A stretch of DNA of 64,000 nucleotides from Saccharicrinis carchari (GTDB taxonomy: Bacteria; Bacteroidota; Bacteroidia; Bacteroidales; Marinilabiliaceae), in contig NZ_FXTB01000001.1 of assembly GCF_900182605.1 (NCBI RefSeq), positions 372,001 to 436,000 on the forward strand. The letters run 5' to 3'. Numbering within the stretch: position 1 is the stretch's first letter; each line of letters opens with the position of its first letter. The notes below the pieces were generated by a model. It did not search any database. It was not told the origin of the DNA and worked only from the letters and a program-made list of their open reading frames with translations. This document shows, piece after piece, positions 35,491 through 42,940 of the stretch. A program made the position numbers and the translations under genes.

Positions 35491-36876
35491 ATGAAAAATA
35501 ATACAGACATAAAAGAAACGAATTCGGAAGTTGGATGCCAGAAGTTAGAGCTTGAAAATAAGTGGTTAGATAAAAAGAATAATAATCCTATTGCCAATCC
35601 TTATTATTCTTTCTTCTTTTCTCTATCCTCTAATCTCAGTTTTCTAACTTCTAACTTCTATCTTCTAATTTCTATCATCTGGATATTGGCTTCAACGGTA
35701 GCAACGGCACCTGTGGTTGCCCAGAATCTTAATGACTATCTTCAAACTGCCACCGAAAACAATCCTGGACTACAAGCCAAATACAAAGAGTTTGAAGCGG
35801 CCATGCAAAAAGTACCGCAGGCGTCTTCCCTTCCCGATCCCACTTTTTCGTTCGGGTATTTAGTTCCGAAAATGGGCTCGCAAAGGGCGGAGCTGAGCAT
35901 CAACCAGATGTTCCCGTGGTTTGGCACCCTCGGTGCACAGGCCGATGCGGCAAGCTTAACGGCAGAAGCCAAATACCAGTCGTTTTTAGATGCCCGGAAC
36001 CAACTGTATTTCCAGGTTTCGGCTGCATTTTATCCTTTGTTCGAGTTGAAGCGCTGGCAGCAGATCGAGCGGGACAACATCGAAATATTGGAAGCCTATA
36101 AATCCATTGCCAACACAAAATTCAAAAACGGGATGGCTCCCATGGTCGATGTGTTGCGCGTAGATATTATGCTGAAAGACGCAGCCACCAACCTCGAAAT
36201 CCTCAAACAGAAAGAAAAACCCTTGCTTACCACTTTCAACAAACTGCTTAACAGAAATGAAAATGCGGCAGTGGAAATTACCGATTCCTTGGAAATTGAG
36301 TTTGTGGTCAACAAAGACCGCAAGGAATCGCTGCTGGCGGAAAACCCGCTTTTGGAGGCGCTCGAATTGAAAGAGCAGGCAAGCAGGGCAAGCGAAATAG
36401 CAGCGCAAAAACAAGGTCTACCAAAATTGGGCCTTGGTCTGGGATACATGGTCATGGATAAAAACTCTGGCGGGGACATGACAAACAACGGAAAAGATGT
36501 CCTGATGCCCATGGTTTCTGTGAGCATCCCCATTTTCAGGAAGAAATACAGGGCGGCCAAAAAAGAAGCACAGCTCATGCAGGGAAGTTATTCCCTGCAA
36601 AAAGAAGAGACCTCAAACATGCTTATTTCAAATTACGAAGCCACCTGGTTCGAACTGCAAAGCCAACATCATTTGATTGAACTGTACGACCAGCAAACAA
36701 GGGTATCGGAGCAGGCGCTGAATCTTTTGTTTAGCGCTTATGGTAATTCGGGAAAAGAATTTGAAGAAGTGCTGCGCATGCAACAACAATTGTTGAAATA
36801 CGAAAAAATGAGGGCAACGGCGCAAGTTCAATATCAGATTGCCCTGGCAAAATTAAAATACATCACGGTAAAATGA
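35491..36876 (+). CDS. TolC-like outer-membrane efflux channel, N-terminus built from repeat sequence
   Basis: A 461-residue outer-membrane factor (OEP family) that would complete the CusA-CusB pump. From about residue 78 it is canonical: a LNDYLQTATENNPGL helix, PDPTFSFGYL, QMFPWFGTLGAQADAA, then the second repeat with PKLGLGLGYMV and VSVSIPIF. The first 77 residues are odd. Residues 13-27 and 44-62 are encoded by forward and inverted heptamer arrays, and the hydrophobic part of the signal peptide (about 41-72, ending before VVAQ) overlaps the inverted array. No alternative ATG exists before about residue 96, so this extended leader is the only visible way to export the protein. The ATG follows the four-helix-bundle stop by 2 nt. 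Confidence 0.9.
   Translation: MKNNTDIKETNSEVGCQKLELENKWLDKKNNNPIANPYYSFFFSLSSNLSFLTSNFYLLISIIWILASTVATAPVVAQNLNDYLQTATENNPGLQAKYKEFEAAMQKVPQASSLPDPTFSFGYLVPKMGSQRAELSINQMFPWFGTLGAQADAASLTAEAKYQSFLDARNQLYFQVSAAFYPLFELKRWQQIERDNIEILEAYKSIANTKFKNGMAPMVDVLRVDIMLKDAATNLEILKQKEKPLLTTFNKLLNRNENAAVEITDSLEIEFVVNKDRKESLLAENPLLEALELKEQASRASEIAAQKQGLPKLGLGLGYMVMDKNSGGDMTNNGKDVLMPMVSVSIPIFRKKYRAAKKEAQLMQGSYSLQKEETSNMLISNYEATWFELQSQHHLIELYDQQTRVSEQALNLLFSAYGNSGKEFEEVLRMQQQLLKYEKMRATAQVQYQIALAKLKYITVK
35527..35570 (+). repeat. Degenerate heptamer array within tolC codons 13-27 (forward)
   Basis: GAAGTTGGA and GAAGTTAGAG units followed by decayed copies (AGTGGTTAGA). Same orientation as the array upstream of the four-helix-bundle gene. 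Confidence 0.5.
35621..35676 (-). repeat. Right heptamer array inside tolC signal-peptide region (inverted)
   Basis: Read on the minus strand: GATAGAA, ATTAGAA, GATAGAA, GTTAGAA twice, AACTGAG, ATTAGAG, GATAGAG. It is the inverted counterpart of the left array at 34940-35002; transcripts of the two could pair over many units, counting G-U pairs. Confidence 0.8.
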
Positions 36877-36996
36877 TTTTTGATGTGTTGATGTGCTGAG
36901 GTGGGGATTTGCTGATGTGCTGATTTGCTGATGTGGGGTTGTACTGATGTGGGGATGTGCTGATGTGCTGATTTGCTGATGTGGGGATGTTGATAA
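36877..36996 (+). repeat. Left octamer array, directly after the tolC stop codon (forward)
   Basis: About 13 units of a degenerate octamer, consensus GSTGATKT (GCTGATGT, GCTGATTT, GGGGATGT, ACTGATGT and similar), begin at the tolC TGA (36874-36876) and run to about 46 nt before the second four-helix-bundle gene. Confidence 0.8.
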
Positions 36997-37042
36997 ACGC
37001 TGGGGGATTGATGATATAATTATTGCGAAGATTAAAAAAACA

Positions 37043-37396
37043 ATGATGATGGAACGTAAAAATGAGATTTTGGAGTTAAGCTTTGAGTTGGCTCTGGAGA
37101 TTATTGAATATTCTGAATTGTTAGAAAGTAATCGGAAATACGTAATTGCACGTCAACTTTTAAAATCCGGAACAAGCATTGGAGCAAATATAAGGGAAGC
37201 ACAAAGCAGTGAAAGCAGGGCTGATTTTATTCATAAACTTAAAATAGCCCATAAAGAAGCCGAGGAAACCGATTACTGGCTGTTGCTTTGTGAGAAAGCA
37301 CTTTCCTACCCGTCACCGTCCGTTCAAATGAAGGCCAACTTGCTTTCCATTCAAAAACTATTGAGTAAAATAATTTCATCGTCTAAACTGAAGTAA
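37043..37396 (+). CDS. Four-helix-bundle (S23/IVS-type) protein, copy 2
   Basis: A 117-residue four-helix-bundle protein of a different subgroup from copy 1: the hallmark turn is KSGTSIGANIREAQ at 41-54, and it has the EAEETDYWLLLCEKA helix of that subgroup. Three in-frame ATGs (37043, 37046, 37049) could all serve as start. It lies between tolC and cusB, flanked by octamer arrays instead of the heptamers around copy 1. Its TAA is followed by TC and then the cusB ATG, exactly the junction seen after copy 1. Low identity to copy 1 means the two were not made by a recent local duplication. Function unknown; see findings. Confidence 0.9.
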   Translation: MMMERKNEILELSFELALEIIEYSELLESNRKYVIARQLLKSGTSIGANIREAQSSESRADFIHKLKIAHKEAEETDYWLLLCEKALSYPSPSVQMKANLLSIQKLLSKIISSSKLK

Positions 37397-37398
37397 TC

Positions 37399-39168
37399 AT
37401 GAAAATAAAAGTAAATACACAAACAATAATAATTGTTGCTATTAGCCTCTTTTTTGGTGTGTTAATGGGCTACCTAATCACCAAATCACCGAATCAGAAA
37501 AATAGCACATCACCGAATCAGAAAATCGCCGAATCAGAAAATCAAATATGGACCTGCTCCATGCATCCGCAAATCCGACAAAATGAGCCCGGTGATTGCC
37601 CCATCTGCGGCATGGACTTAATTCCGTTGGAAAGTGAAGAAGACAGCGAAATTGATCCTATGGCCATCAGTATGTCGTCCACAGCCATGCAACTGGCCAG
37701 TATAAGTACAGCCATGGTGGAATCCATGAATCCCGTAAAAATAGTGCGCCTAAATGGCAAGGTACAATCCGACGAGCGTATGGTTTATTCACAATCCTCG
37801 CACATACCCGGGAGGATTGAAAAACTATTGGTAAATTTTACCGGCGACTATGTAAATCAAGGCCAGGTGATCGCATCGATTTATTCGCCCGAATTGGTAA
37901 CTGCGCAGGAGGAACTTTTTGAAGCGCAGAAAATAGCGGAAACACAACCACAGCTTTTCAATGCAGCCAAAGAAAAGTTAAAAAACTGGAAGTTAGCCGA
38001 CCAGCAAATTGAACAAATATTGCAATCGGGAACTGCCAGGGAAACCTTTGATGTACAGGCAGATGTTTCGGGTTATGTAACCAAAAAAATGGTAAACCCC
38101 GGCGATTATGTCCGAAGGGGTGAAGCCATTTATGAAATTGCGGACCTTTCAAAGGTATGGTTGCTTTTTGATATCTATGAATCGGATATGTCCTGGATTA
38201 ATAAAGGCGATAAGGTTGAATTTACTGTAGCTTCTCTTCCCGGGGAAATGTTTACCGGCACAATCTCTTATCTCGATCCGGTTATCGATCCCAAGACGCG
38301 GGTGGCAAAAGCCCGGATAGAAGTCGCTAACCGCGGGTTAAAACTAAAGCCCGAAATGTTTGCATCGGGTAGGGTGGAAGCAAACCTACCCAATCAGACC
38401 AATGCTATTGTTGTTCCAAAAACAGCTGTCATGTGGACAGGGGAACGCTCGGTGGTTTACGTCAAATCACAGACAGATAAAGGTATAAATTTTATGATGC
38501 GCGACGTGAATTTGGGACCCGCATTGGGCGACAGCTTTGTAATAGAAAGTGGTTTACAGGGAGGTGAAGAAATAGCGGTCAACGGAACTTTTAGTATCGA
38601 TGCAGCCGCACAATTGGCCGGAAAACCAAGCATGATGACTCCGGCAACAGCCGGACACACTCACGGTGATGAAGCGATGTCGCATAAGGAGATGGACAAA
38701 GAACCGCAAAGTTTTGAGGTTAGCGCCGACTTCAAAACGCAATTGACCCAGGTGTATAACAAGTACCTGGTTATGAAAGATGCCTTTATTGAGTCCGAGC
38801 CACATCCGGTGATGACTGCCGCCGGCGAGCTTTCCGCTGCTTTGCAAAACGTTGACATGGCCTTGTTAAAAGGCGATGCCCATATCGCCTGGATGGAGTA
38901 TCTGGATGTAATAGAGAAAACAACGGACAAGATTAGCAAATTAATGGACATTGAAAAGCAGCGGGAGGAATTTGCCCAATTTAATCTCGCGTTCTACAAG
39001 GCCCTTAAATCTTTTGGACTGAGCAATACCACAACCTATTACCAGTATTGCCCCATGGCCGAAAAAGATAAGGGAGCCTATTGGTTCAGTGCAACAGAAG
39101 ATATCAGAAACCCCTATTTTGGTGATGCCATGTTACGTTGCGGCGAAAACAGGGAGACGATTGAGTAG
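37399..39168 (+). CDS. cusB: CusB-type periplasmic adaptor with heavy-metal-binding and DUF3347 domains
   Basis: A 589-residue adaptor linking CusA to the outer-membrane channel. An N-terminal TM anchor (about 8-28) is followed by a repeat-derived linker (about 26-49). Next is a metal-binding domain WTCSMHP...DCPICGMDL (51-74, Cys 53, His 56, Cys 67 and 70). The membrane-fusion core follows, with barrel-sandwich and hairpin (VNQGQVIASIYSPELVTAQEEL, then ADVSGYVTKKMVNPGDYVRRG). A C-terminal DUF3347 domain (about 445-585) contains YCPMA and LRCGE, a likely extra metal site. The domains fit Cu(I)/Ag(I) capture in the periplasm. The start is coupled to the upstream four-helix-bundle gene. Confidence 0.93.
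   Translation: MKIKVNTQTIIIVAISLFFGVLMGYLITKSPNQKNSTSPNQKIAESENQIWTCSMHPQIRQNEPGDCPICGMDLIPLESEEDSEIDPMAISMSSTAMQLASISTAMVESMNPVKIVRLNGKVQSDERMVYSQSSHIPGRIEKLLVNFTGDYVNQGQVIASIYSPELVTAQEELFEAQKIAETQPQLFNAAKEKLKNWKLADQQIEQILQSGTARETFDVQADVSGYVTKKMVNPGDYVRRGEAIYEIADLSKVWLLFDIYESDMSWINKGDKVEFTVASLPGEMFTGTISYLDPVIDPKTRVAKARIEVANRGLKLKPEMFASGRVEANLPNQTNAIVVPKTAVMWTGERSVVYVKSQTDKGINFMMRDVNLGPALGDSFVIESGLQGGEEIAVNGTFSIDAAAQLAGKPSMMTPATAGHTHGDEAMSHKEMDKEPQSFEVSADFKTQLTQVYNKYLVMKDAFIESEPHPVMTAAGELSAALQNVDMALLKGDAHIAWMEYLDVIEKTTDKISKLMDIEKQREEFAQFNLAFYKALKSFGLSNTTTYYQYCPMAEKDKGAYWFSATEDIRNPYFGDAMLRCGENRETIE
37475..37546 (-). repeat. Right octamer array inside cusB codons 26-49 (inverted)
   Basis: Nine octamers on the minus strand: TTTGATTT, TCTGATTC (three copies), GGCGATTT, GGTGATGT, GCTATTTT, GGTGATTT, GGTGATTA. 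They match the unit of the array at 36877-36996 in opposite orientation and are read in frame as an Asn/Gln/Ser/Lys-rich linker. Confidence 0.75.
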
Positions 39169-39352
39169 GGTTATCCTTCAATCTTATTTTTCCAAAATAG
39201 GCCTAATTGTTTAAACAGGTAACACACAGATAAGCATGATACATATTACACAAAAAATAAAAAAGTGCTGTCAGAATGCCTCTTCCGCATAGGCGGAACA
39301 AGTTGTGTTGATTTTATAGTATATATCAATTTATCATTAAAATTAAAATGTT

Positions 39353-39751
39353 ATGAAGACAAAAATGTTAAGCTTAGCAAGCATGTTCCTATTGGGAACA
39401 ATGACTGTTTTTGGACAAGCCAAAACAGAAAAAATCGAAGTAAAAGGCAATTGCAGCATGTGCGAAAGGCGCATCGAAAAAGCAGCTAACACTGTTGAAG
39501 GCGTAACGGATGCCCAATGGAACAAGAAAACGAAGGTACTGGCTTTTACCTTTAACAGCAACAAAGGCAAGGTAGATCAAGTACATAAAGCCGTAGCTAA
39601 AGCTGGACACGACACCGATAAAGTGAAAGCTAGTAAGGAAACCTACGACAAGCTACCCAATTGCTGTCAGTATGATCGCACTGAAGCTAAAAAAGGAAGT
39701 GAAACAAAAGGCCATAAAGAACATAAAGGCCACGAAGGCCATCAGATGTAG
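39353..39751 (+). CDS. Periplasmic HMA-domain copper chaperone-like protein with His-rich tail
   Basis: A 132-residue exported protein: signal peptide (1-21, ending TVFG), then an HMA fold with metal-binding GNCSMCERR (Cys 34 and 37) and a typical second half (VDQVHKAVAKAGHDTDKVKA). A CC pair follows (about 103-104), then a His/Lys/Gly tail (113-132). HMA domains usually act in the cytoplasm; exported forms beside CusCBA operons are common in Bacteroidota and probably hand Cu(I)/Ag(I) to the pump. It lies 184 nt after cusB and so may have its own promoter. Confidence 0.88.
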   Translation: MKTKMLSLASMFLLGTMTVFGQAKTEKIEVKGNCSMCERRIEKAANTVEGVTDAQWNKKTKVLAFTFNSNKGKVDQVHKAVAKAGHDTDKVKASKETYDKLPNCCQYDRTEAKKGSETKGHKEHKGHEGHQM

Positions 39752-40164
39752 GAAGGCACATTTCAGGATTTGATTCCGAAAATAGAACGCGGATAACACA
39801 GATGAAAAGCAACACGGATTTTAAAATCAGCGATTATCCATGGTTTAAAATCTGCGTTATCCGCATACCAATAACCCCATAACTAAAGCCTGCCTATTTA
39901 TAATGATATAAAACCAATAACGGCAAAGTATTTGAAACTTATGATATAAGTTACCTTGAAAAATTAAGCCTGGCACCATTAACACATGGGGTCTTTGCCC
40001 ATGGCGGTGGAGTGGATCCCTAGTGTATGATGGGCAATAGAATACACAGTAGTGGGTAATAAGATAAACGCAAAATTCTTTGGCCAAACATAAATCAAAA
40101 ACTTTATGCATATTAAAATTTTGCACTTTACACTTTTAACTCAAAACTTTTAATTGCAAACACG
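39752..40164. other. Intergenic region with dispersed palindromic repeat
   Basis: 413 nt with no gene. Contains the 15-bp inverted repeat described at 39789-39864 and, at about 40118-40153, an A/T-rich series of TTTTGCACTTT-like units of the simple-repeat kind. Confidence 0.45.
39789..39864. repeat. Inverted repeat of the dispersed GCGGATAAC type
   Basis: GCGGATAACACAGAT (39789-39803) faces ATCTGCGTTATCCGC (39850-39864), a 15-bp inverted repeat with one mismatch enclosing 46 nt. It resembles dispersed palindromic intergenic repeats known from Bacteroidota chromosomes; it has no gene of its own. Confidence 0.6.
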
Positions 40165-40431
40165 ATGATAAACATGAGCAACATGACATTGAGTTGGATA
40201 TTCGGCACGTTAGTGCTGACCGGCATTATTTGGGTGTTGATAAAAACTTTGTACCGACGAAACCGGCGAGAACTGATGCACAAAAAAAAGATAGAAATCG
40301 ATGTGCTGACCGAACGATACGATCGTGGCGATATTACAAAAGCGGAATACGATGCAGGAGTAGAAGAGATAAACAACCGACAAAAAACAGTAACAATAAA
40401 TATTTCAGAAAAAAAGAACATAAACAAATAA
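40165..40431 (+). CDS. Small membrane protein with SHOCT domain
   Basis: An 88-residue protein with one TM segment (about 8-26), a basic stretch (RRNRRELMHKKK) and then a SHOCT motif, LTERYDRGDITKAEYDAGVEEI (about 48-69). SHOCT is a short helical oligomerisation motif usually attached to other domains; stand-alone membrane versions often occur in metal-stress operons. M4 or M7 could be the true start. It ends 3 nt before the next gene, so the two are co-transcribed. Confidence 0.75.
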   Translation: MINMSNMTLSWIFGTLVLTGIIWVLIKTLYRRNRRELMHKKKIEIDVLTERYDRGDITKAEYDAGVEEINNRQKTVTINISEKKNINK

Positions 40432-40434
40432 GAG

Positions 40435-40957
40435 ATGAAAAATTATGACACAAAAAGAAAGTTTAGGCAGCTTATGGTGTGCTTCATACTTTTATTGTAT
40501 GGCCTAAGCGCATCTGCGCAAGAATATTCAACGATAAAAGATGTGGATATTTTAGAAGAACAAAAAACGGTTTTGATGAGGGATTATCCTCACATCTTTA
40601 CAGGGGTAGAAATAAAAGATGTACGGAAAATAAATGCTAAACATTCAAAAGTATTTTATGAGAATGGCAATCAGCAATACGAAGCTGTTGTTAATTCCGA
40701 TAGAAAAAATATGCTACTTGTAGCCACATGCAGGGTAATAAATGAAAAGGAAATGCCCGAGGTGGTGATGGATGCTTTTAAAATTTCCAAATACAAGGAT
40801 TGGGATATTATATATAGAAACATTTGAGGTGACAACTCCTGACTCGGGCTTATTTTACAGAGTTGATGTTTCAAAAAACAGTTCAAAGAATGAAAAGGAG
40901 GAAATAAAATCAATTTTTTATACGCATTTGGGGCGGTACAAAAAACCTCCTTATTAA
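40435..40957 (+). pseudogene. Frameshifted exported PepSY-like protein
   Basis: The first frame (40435-40827, 130 codons) encodes a signal peptide (hydrophobic core then LSASAQE) and a mature part ending KYKDWDIIYRNI. The +1 frame continues without a break as ETFEVTTPDSGLFYRVDVSK and further to a stop at 40957. The junction lies in a short AT run near 40808-40816, where one extra base or two missing bases would explain the break. The joined product of about 173 residues has the size and YxV-strand pattern of small periplasmic PepSY-like proteins. It could be a recent pseudogene, a slippage-controlled gene, or a sequencing error. Confidence 0.6.
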
Positions 40958-40969
40958 AAATAATGAGCC

Positions 40970-41140
40970 ATGGATATTTCAGAAAAAAGACCGGAAAGTA
41001 AGGACGGTTCGTGCATGGTACCCCGCCCTGTAGAAGGGAAAAAAGGATTGGTAGAGGTAGATACTACCTGGGATAAGATACTAAGATTAACCTATTATTC
41101 TAAAATGAGTTTTGTATCTTTAAATAAATTAAACAACTAA
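40970..41140 (+). CDS. Short hypothetical protein (56 codons)
   Basis: An ATG 13 nt after the end of the frameshifted gene opens 56 codons with plausible coding character in the first 40 (Cys-Met-Val-Pro-Arg-Pro near residue 15, then an acidic/Trp segment). The last part overlaps a promoter-like TATCTTTA box at 41115-41122, so it may be a gene remnant. I recognise no family. Confidence 0.25.
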   Translation: MDISEKRPESKDGSCMVPRPVEGKKGLVEVDTTWDKILRLTYYSKMSFVSLNKLNN

Positions 41141-41152
41141 AAACCAAAAACC

Positions 41153-41542
41153 ATGAATTACTACATCAGCACAAAATTAAACACCAGCTTTAACGAAGCC
41201 ATTGCACTCGCAACAGAACAACTGAAAAAAGAAGGCTTTGGTGTCTTAACAGAGATTGACGTACACGATACCCTGAAAAAGAAGCTGGATGTTGATTTCC
41301 GGAAGTACAAAATTTTGGGTGCCTGCAACCCCGGCTTTGCCCACAAAGCATTGCAGCACGAAGATAAGATTGGTTTAATGTTGCCCTGCAACGTAATAGT
41401 GCAGGAGCTGGACAACGGCCAAATTGAAGTGGCGGCAGTGGATCCTGCAGCTTCGATGATGGCAGTCGAAAACCAACAATTAACCAAGGTTGCTACCGAA
41501 GTAAAAGAAATGCTTAAACGTGTGATTCATTCGCTACAATAA
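41153..41542 (+). CDS. DUF302 domain protein
   Basis: A 129-residue soluble protein matching DUF302 along its length: YYISTKLNTSFNEAI at the start, then EQLKKEGFGVLTEIDV, KYKILGACNPGFAHKAL, GLMLPCNVIVQE and VAAVDPAASM. The conserved Cys in GACNP and LPCN could bind metal or thiols. DUF302 proteins are frequent in metal and sulfur stress operons, but their activity is unknown to me. A TATCTTTA box 30 nt upstream may give it a separate promoter within the copper island. Confidence 0.9.
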   Translation: MNYYISTKLNTSFNEAIALATEQLKKEGFGVLTEIDVHDTLKKKLDVDFRKYKILGACNPGFAHKALQHEDKIGLMLPCNVIVQELDNGQIEVAAVDPAASMMAVENQQLTKVATEVKEMLKRVIHSLQ

Positions 41543-41621
41543 ACATTTATCTTTTATTTTTTTAATCAATCCTTTTTGCGCAAGTGAAGGATCTGTAAAT
41601 ACGATGGCCAAATTTTAAAAT

Positions 41622-42926
41622 ATGGGGCAATATAAAAAAAACAGCCTTTCATTAACAGGAGCCGTTTCTATGGGAACGGGAGTGATGATAGGAGCCGGTA
41701 TTTTTGCATTGCTTGGCCAGGTAGCCGAACTATCGGGCGAGTGGTTTCCCCTTGCCTTTGTTTTGGGTGCGATCATTTCTGCGTTCAGCGCTTATTCGTA
41801 CATCAGACTCTCCAACGCTTATCCCTCGGCTGGTGGCATTGGGATGTATTTGAAAAAGGAATACGGTAAATCCATTTTTACGGCGTTTGCCGCACTGTTG
41901 ATGGCTTTTTCGATGGTTATCAACGAAAGTTTAGTAGCCCGTACTTTTGGCACCTATGTGTTGCAACTGTTCGATGTGGGCGAAAACACCTACTGGGTGC
42001 CAGTGCTGGGCGTAGCTTTAATTGTTGTGGCCTTTATCGTAAATATTTCAGGGAACGAACTTATCGAAAAATCGTCGTTTACCATGGCGGTATTAAAAAT
42101 TGCCGGTTTGGGGTTATTGGCCTTGGGAGGATTGTGGGCTGCCGATTTTAGTCTCGGTGAAAATATTCCCAAAGCACTGCCCGATAAATCGTTAACAAGT
42201 TTCATAGCCGCATTGGCACTTACCATTTTGGCATACAAAGGGTTCACCACAATTACCAACAGTGGCGACGAGATTGAGAAACCACATAAAAACGTGGGGC
42301 GGGCCATTATTATTTCTATAGCGATATGTGTGGTGCTGTATTTTTTGATGGCCATTTCGGTTGCCTCGTCACTGTCCATCGATGAAATTATTTCGGCCAA
42401 AGACTATTCGCTTGCCGAAGCGGCCCGTCCGGCTTTCGGGAAATATGGCGTTTGGGTAACTGTTTTTGTGGCTATCATTGCCACCATTTCAGGTATTATA
42501 GCGAGTATCTTTGCCGTATCGCGAATGACCGCCATGATTACCGAAATGAAGCTTATCCCGCACAGCCATCTCGGTATGCCCGGCAGCATCCAAAAACATA
42601 TGTTGGTGTATATTGCCGGATTGGCCATTCTACTTACCCTTTTGTTCGACCTCTCCCGGATTGCCTCCCTCGGTGCTATTTTTTATCTGGTGATGGACAT
42701 TGGCATCCATTACGGATTGTTGAAAAATTTGCACAAAGAAGTTGACTTTAAGCCGGCCGTTGTAATTACGGCTATTGTACTTGACGTAGTTGTACTTGTA
42801 GGATTTGTTATTACGAAGGCTAAAAGCGATTTACCTGTGGTGATTATTTCGCTGGTGGCCATGTTATTAATTTACATCGGCGAAAAGTGGTTCCTGAAAC
42901 AGAACCGTGAAGCAGTAAATGAATAA
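41622..42926 (+). CDS. APC superfamily amino acid permease
   Basis: A 434-residue protein with about 12 TM segments. The N-terminal SLTGAVSMGTGVMIGAGIFALLGQ is the APC-family TM1 signature with its unwound GAGIF segment. TM6 contains LTILAYKGFTTITNSGDEI, the second conserved region with the substrate-binding unwound helix. The substrate cannot be told from sequence. It sits between the DUF302 gene and the copper ATPase, 14 nt before the latter, so it belongs to the transcript of the copper island; a role in amino acid or thiol supply under metal stress is only inferred. Confidence 0.9.
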   Translation: MGQYKKNSLSLTGAVSMGTGVMIGAGIFALLGQVAELSGEWFPLAFVLGAIISAFSAYSYIRLSNAYPSAGGIGMYLKKEYGKSIFTAFAALLMAFSMVINESLVARTFGTYVLQLFDVGENTYWVPVLGVALIVVAFIVNISGNELIEKSSFTMAVLKIAGLGLLALGGLWAADFSLGENIPKALPDKSLTSFIAALALTILAYKGFTTITNSGDEIEKPHKNVGRAIIISIAICVVLYFLMAISVASSLSIDEIISAKDYSLAEAARPAFGKYGVWVTVFVAIIATISGIIASIFAVSRMTAMITEMKLIPHSHLGMPGSIQKHMLVYIAGLAILLTLLFDLSRIASLGAIFYLVMDIGIHYGLLKNLHKEVDFKPAVVITAIVLDVVVLVGFVITKAKSDLPVVIISLVAMLLIYIGEKWFLKQNREAVNE

Positions 42927-42940
42927 AAAAACACTATACC

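Noticed and set aside
35132-37396. Diversity-generating retroelement (because of the Avd-like fold)
   Set aside because: No reverse transcriptase, template repeat or variable-repeat target gene was found nearby; only the accessory-type fold is shared.
35132-37396. Remnant of a 23S rRNA intervening sequence
   Set aside because: No rRNA sequence flanks the genes; both neighbours are protein-coding pump genes.
34940-37546. CRISPR array
   Set aside because: The repeated units are 7-8 nt, degenerate and directly adjoining; there are no unique spacers and no cas genes in the window.
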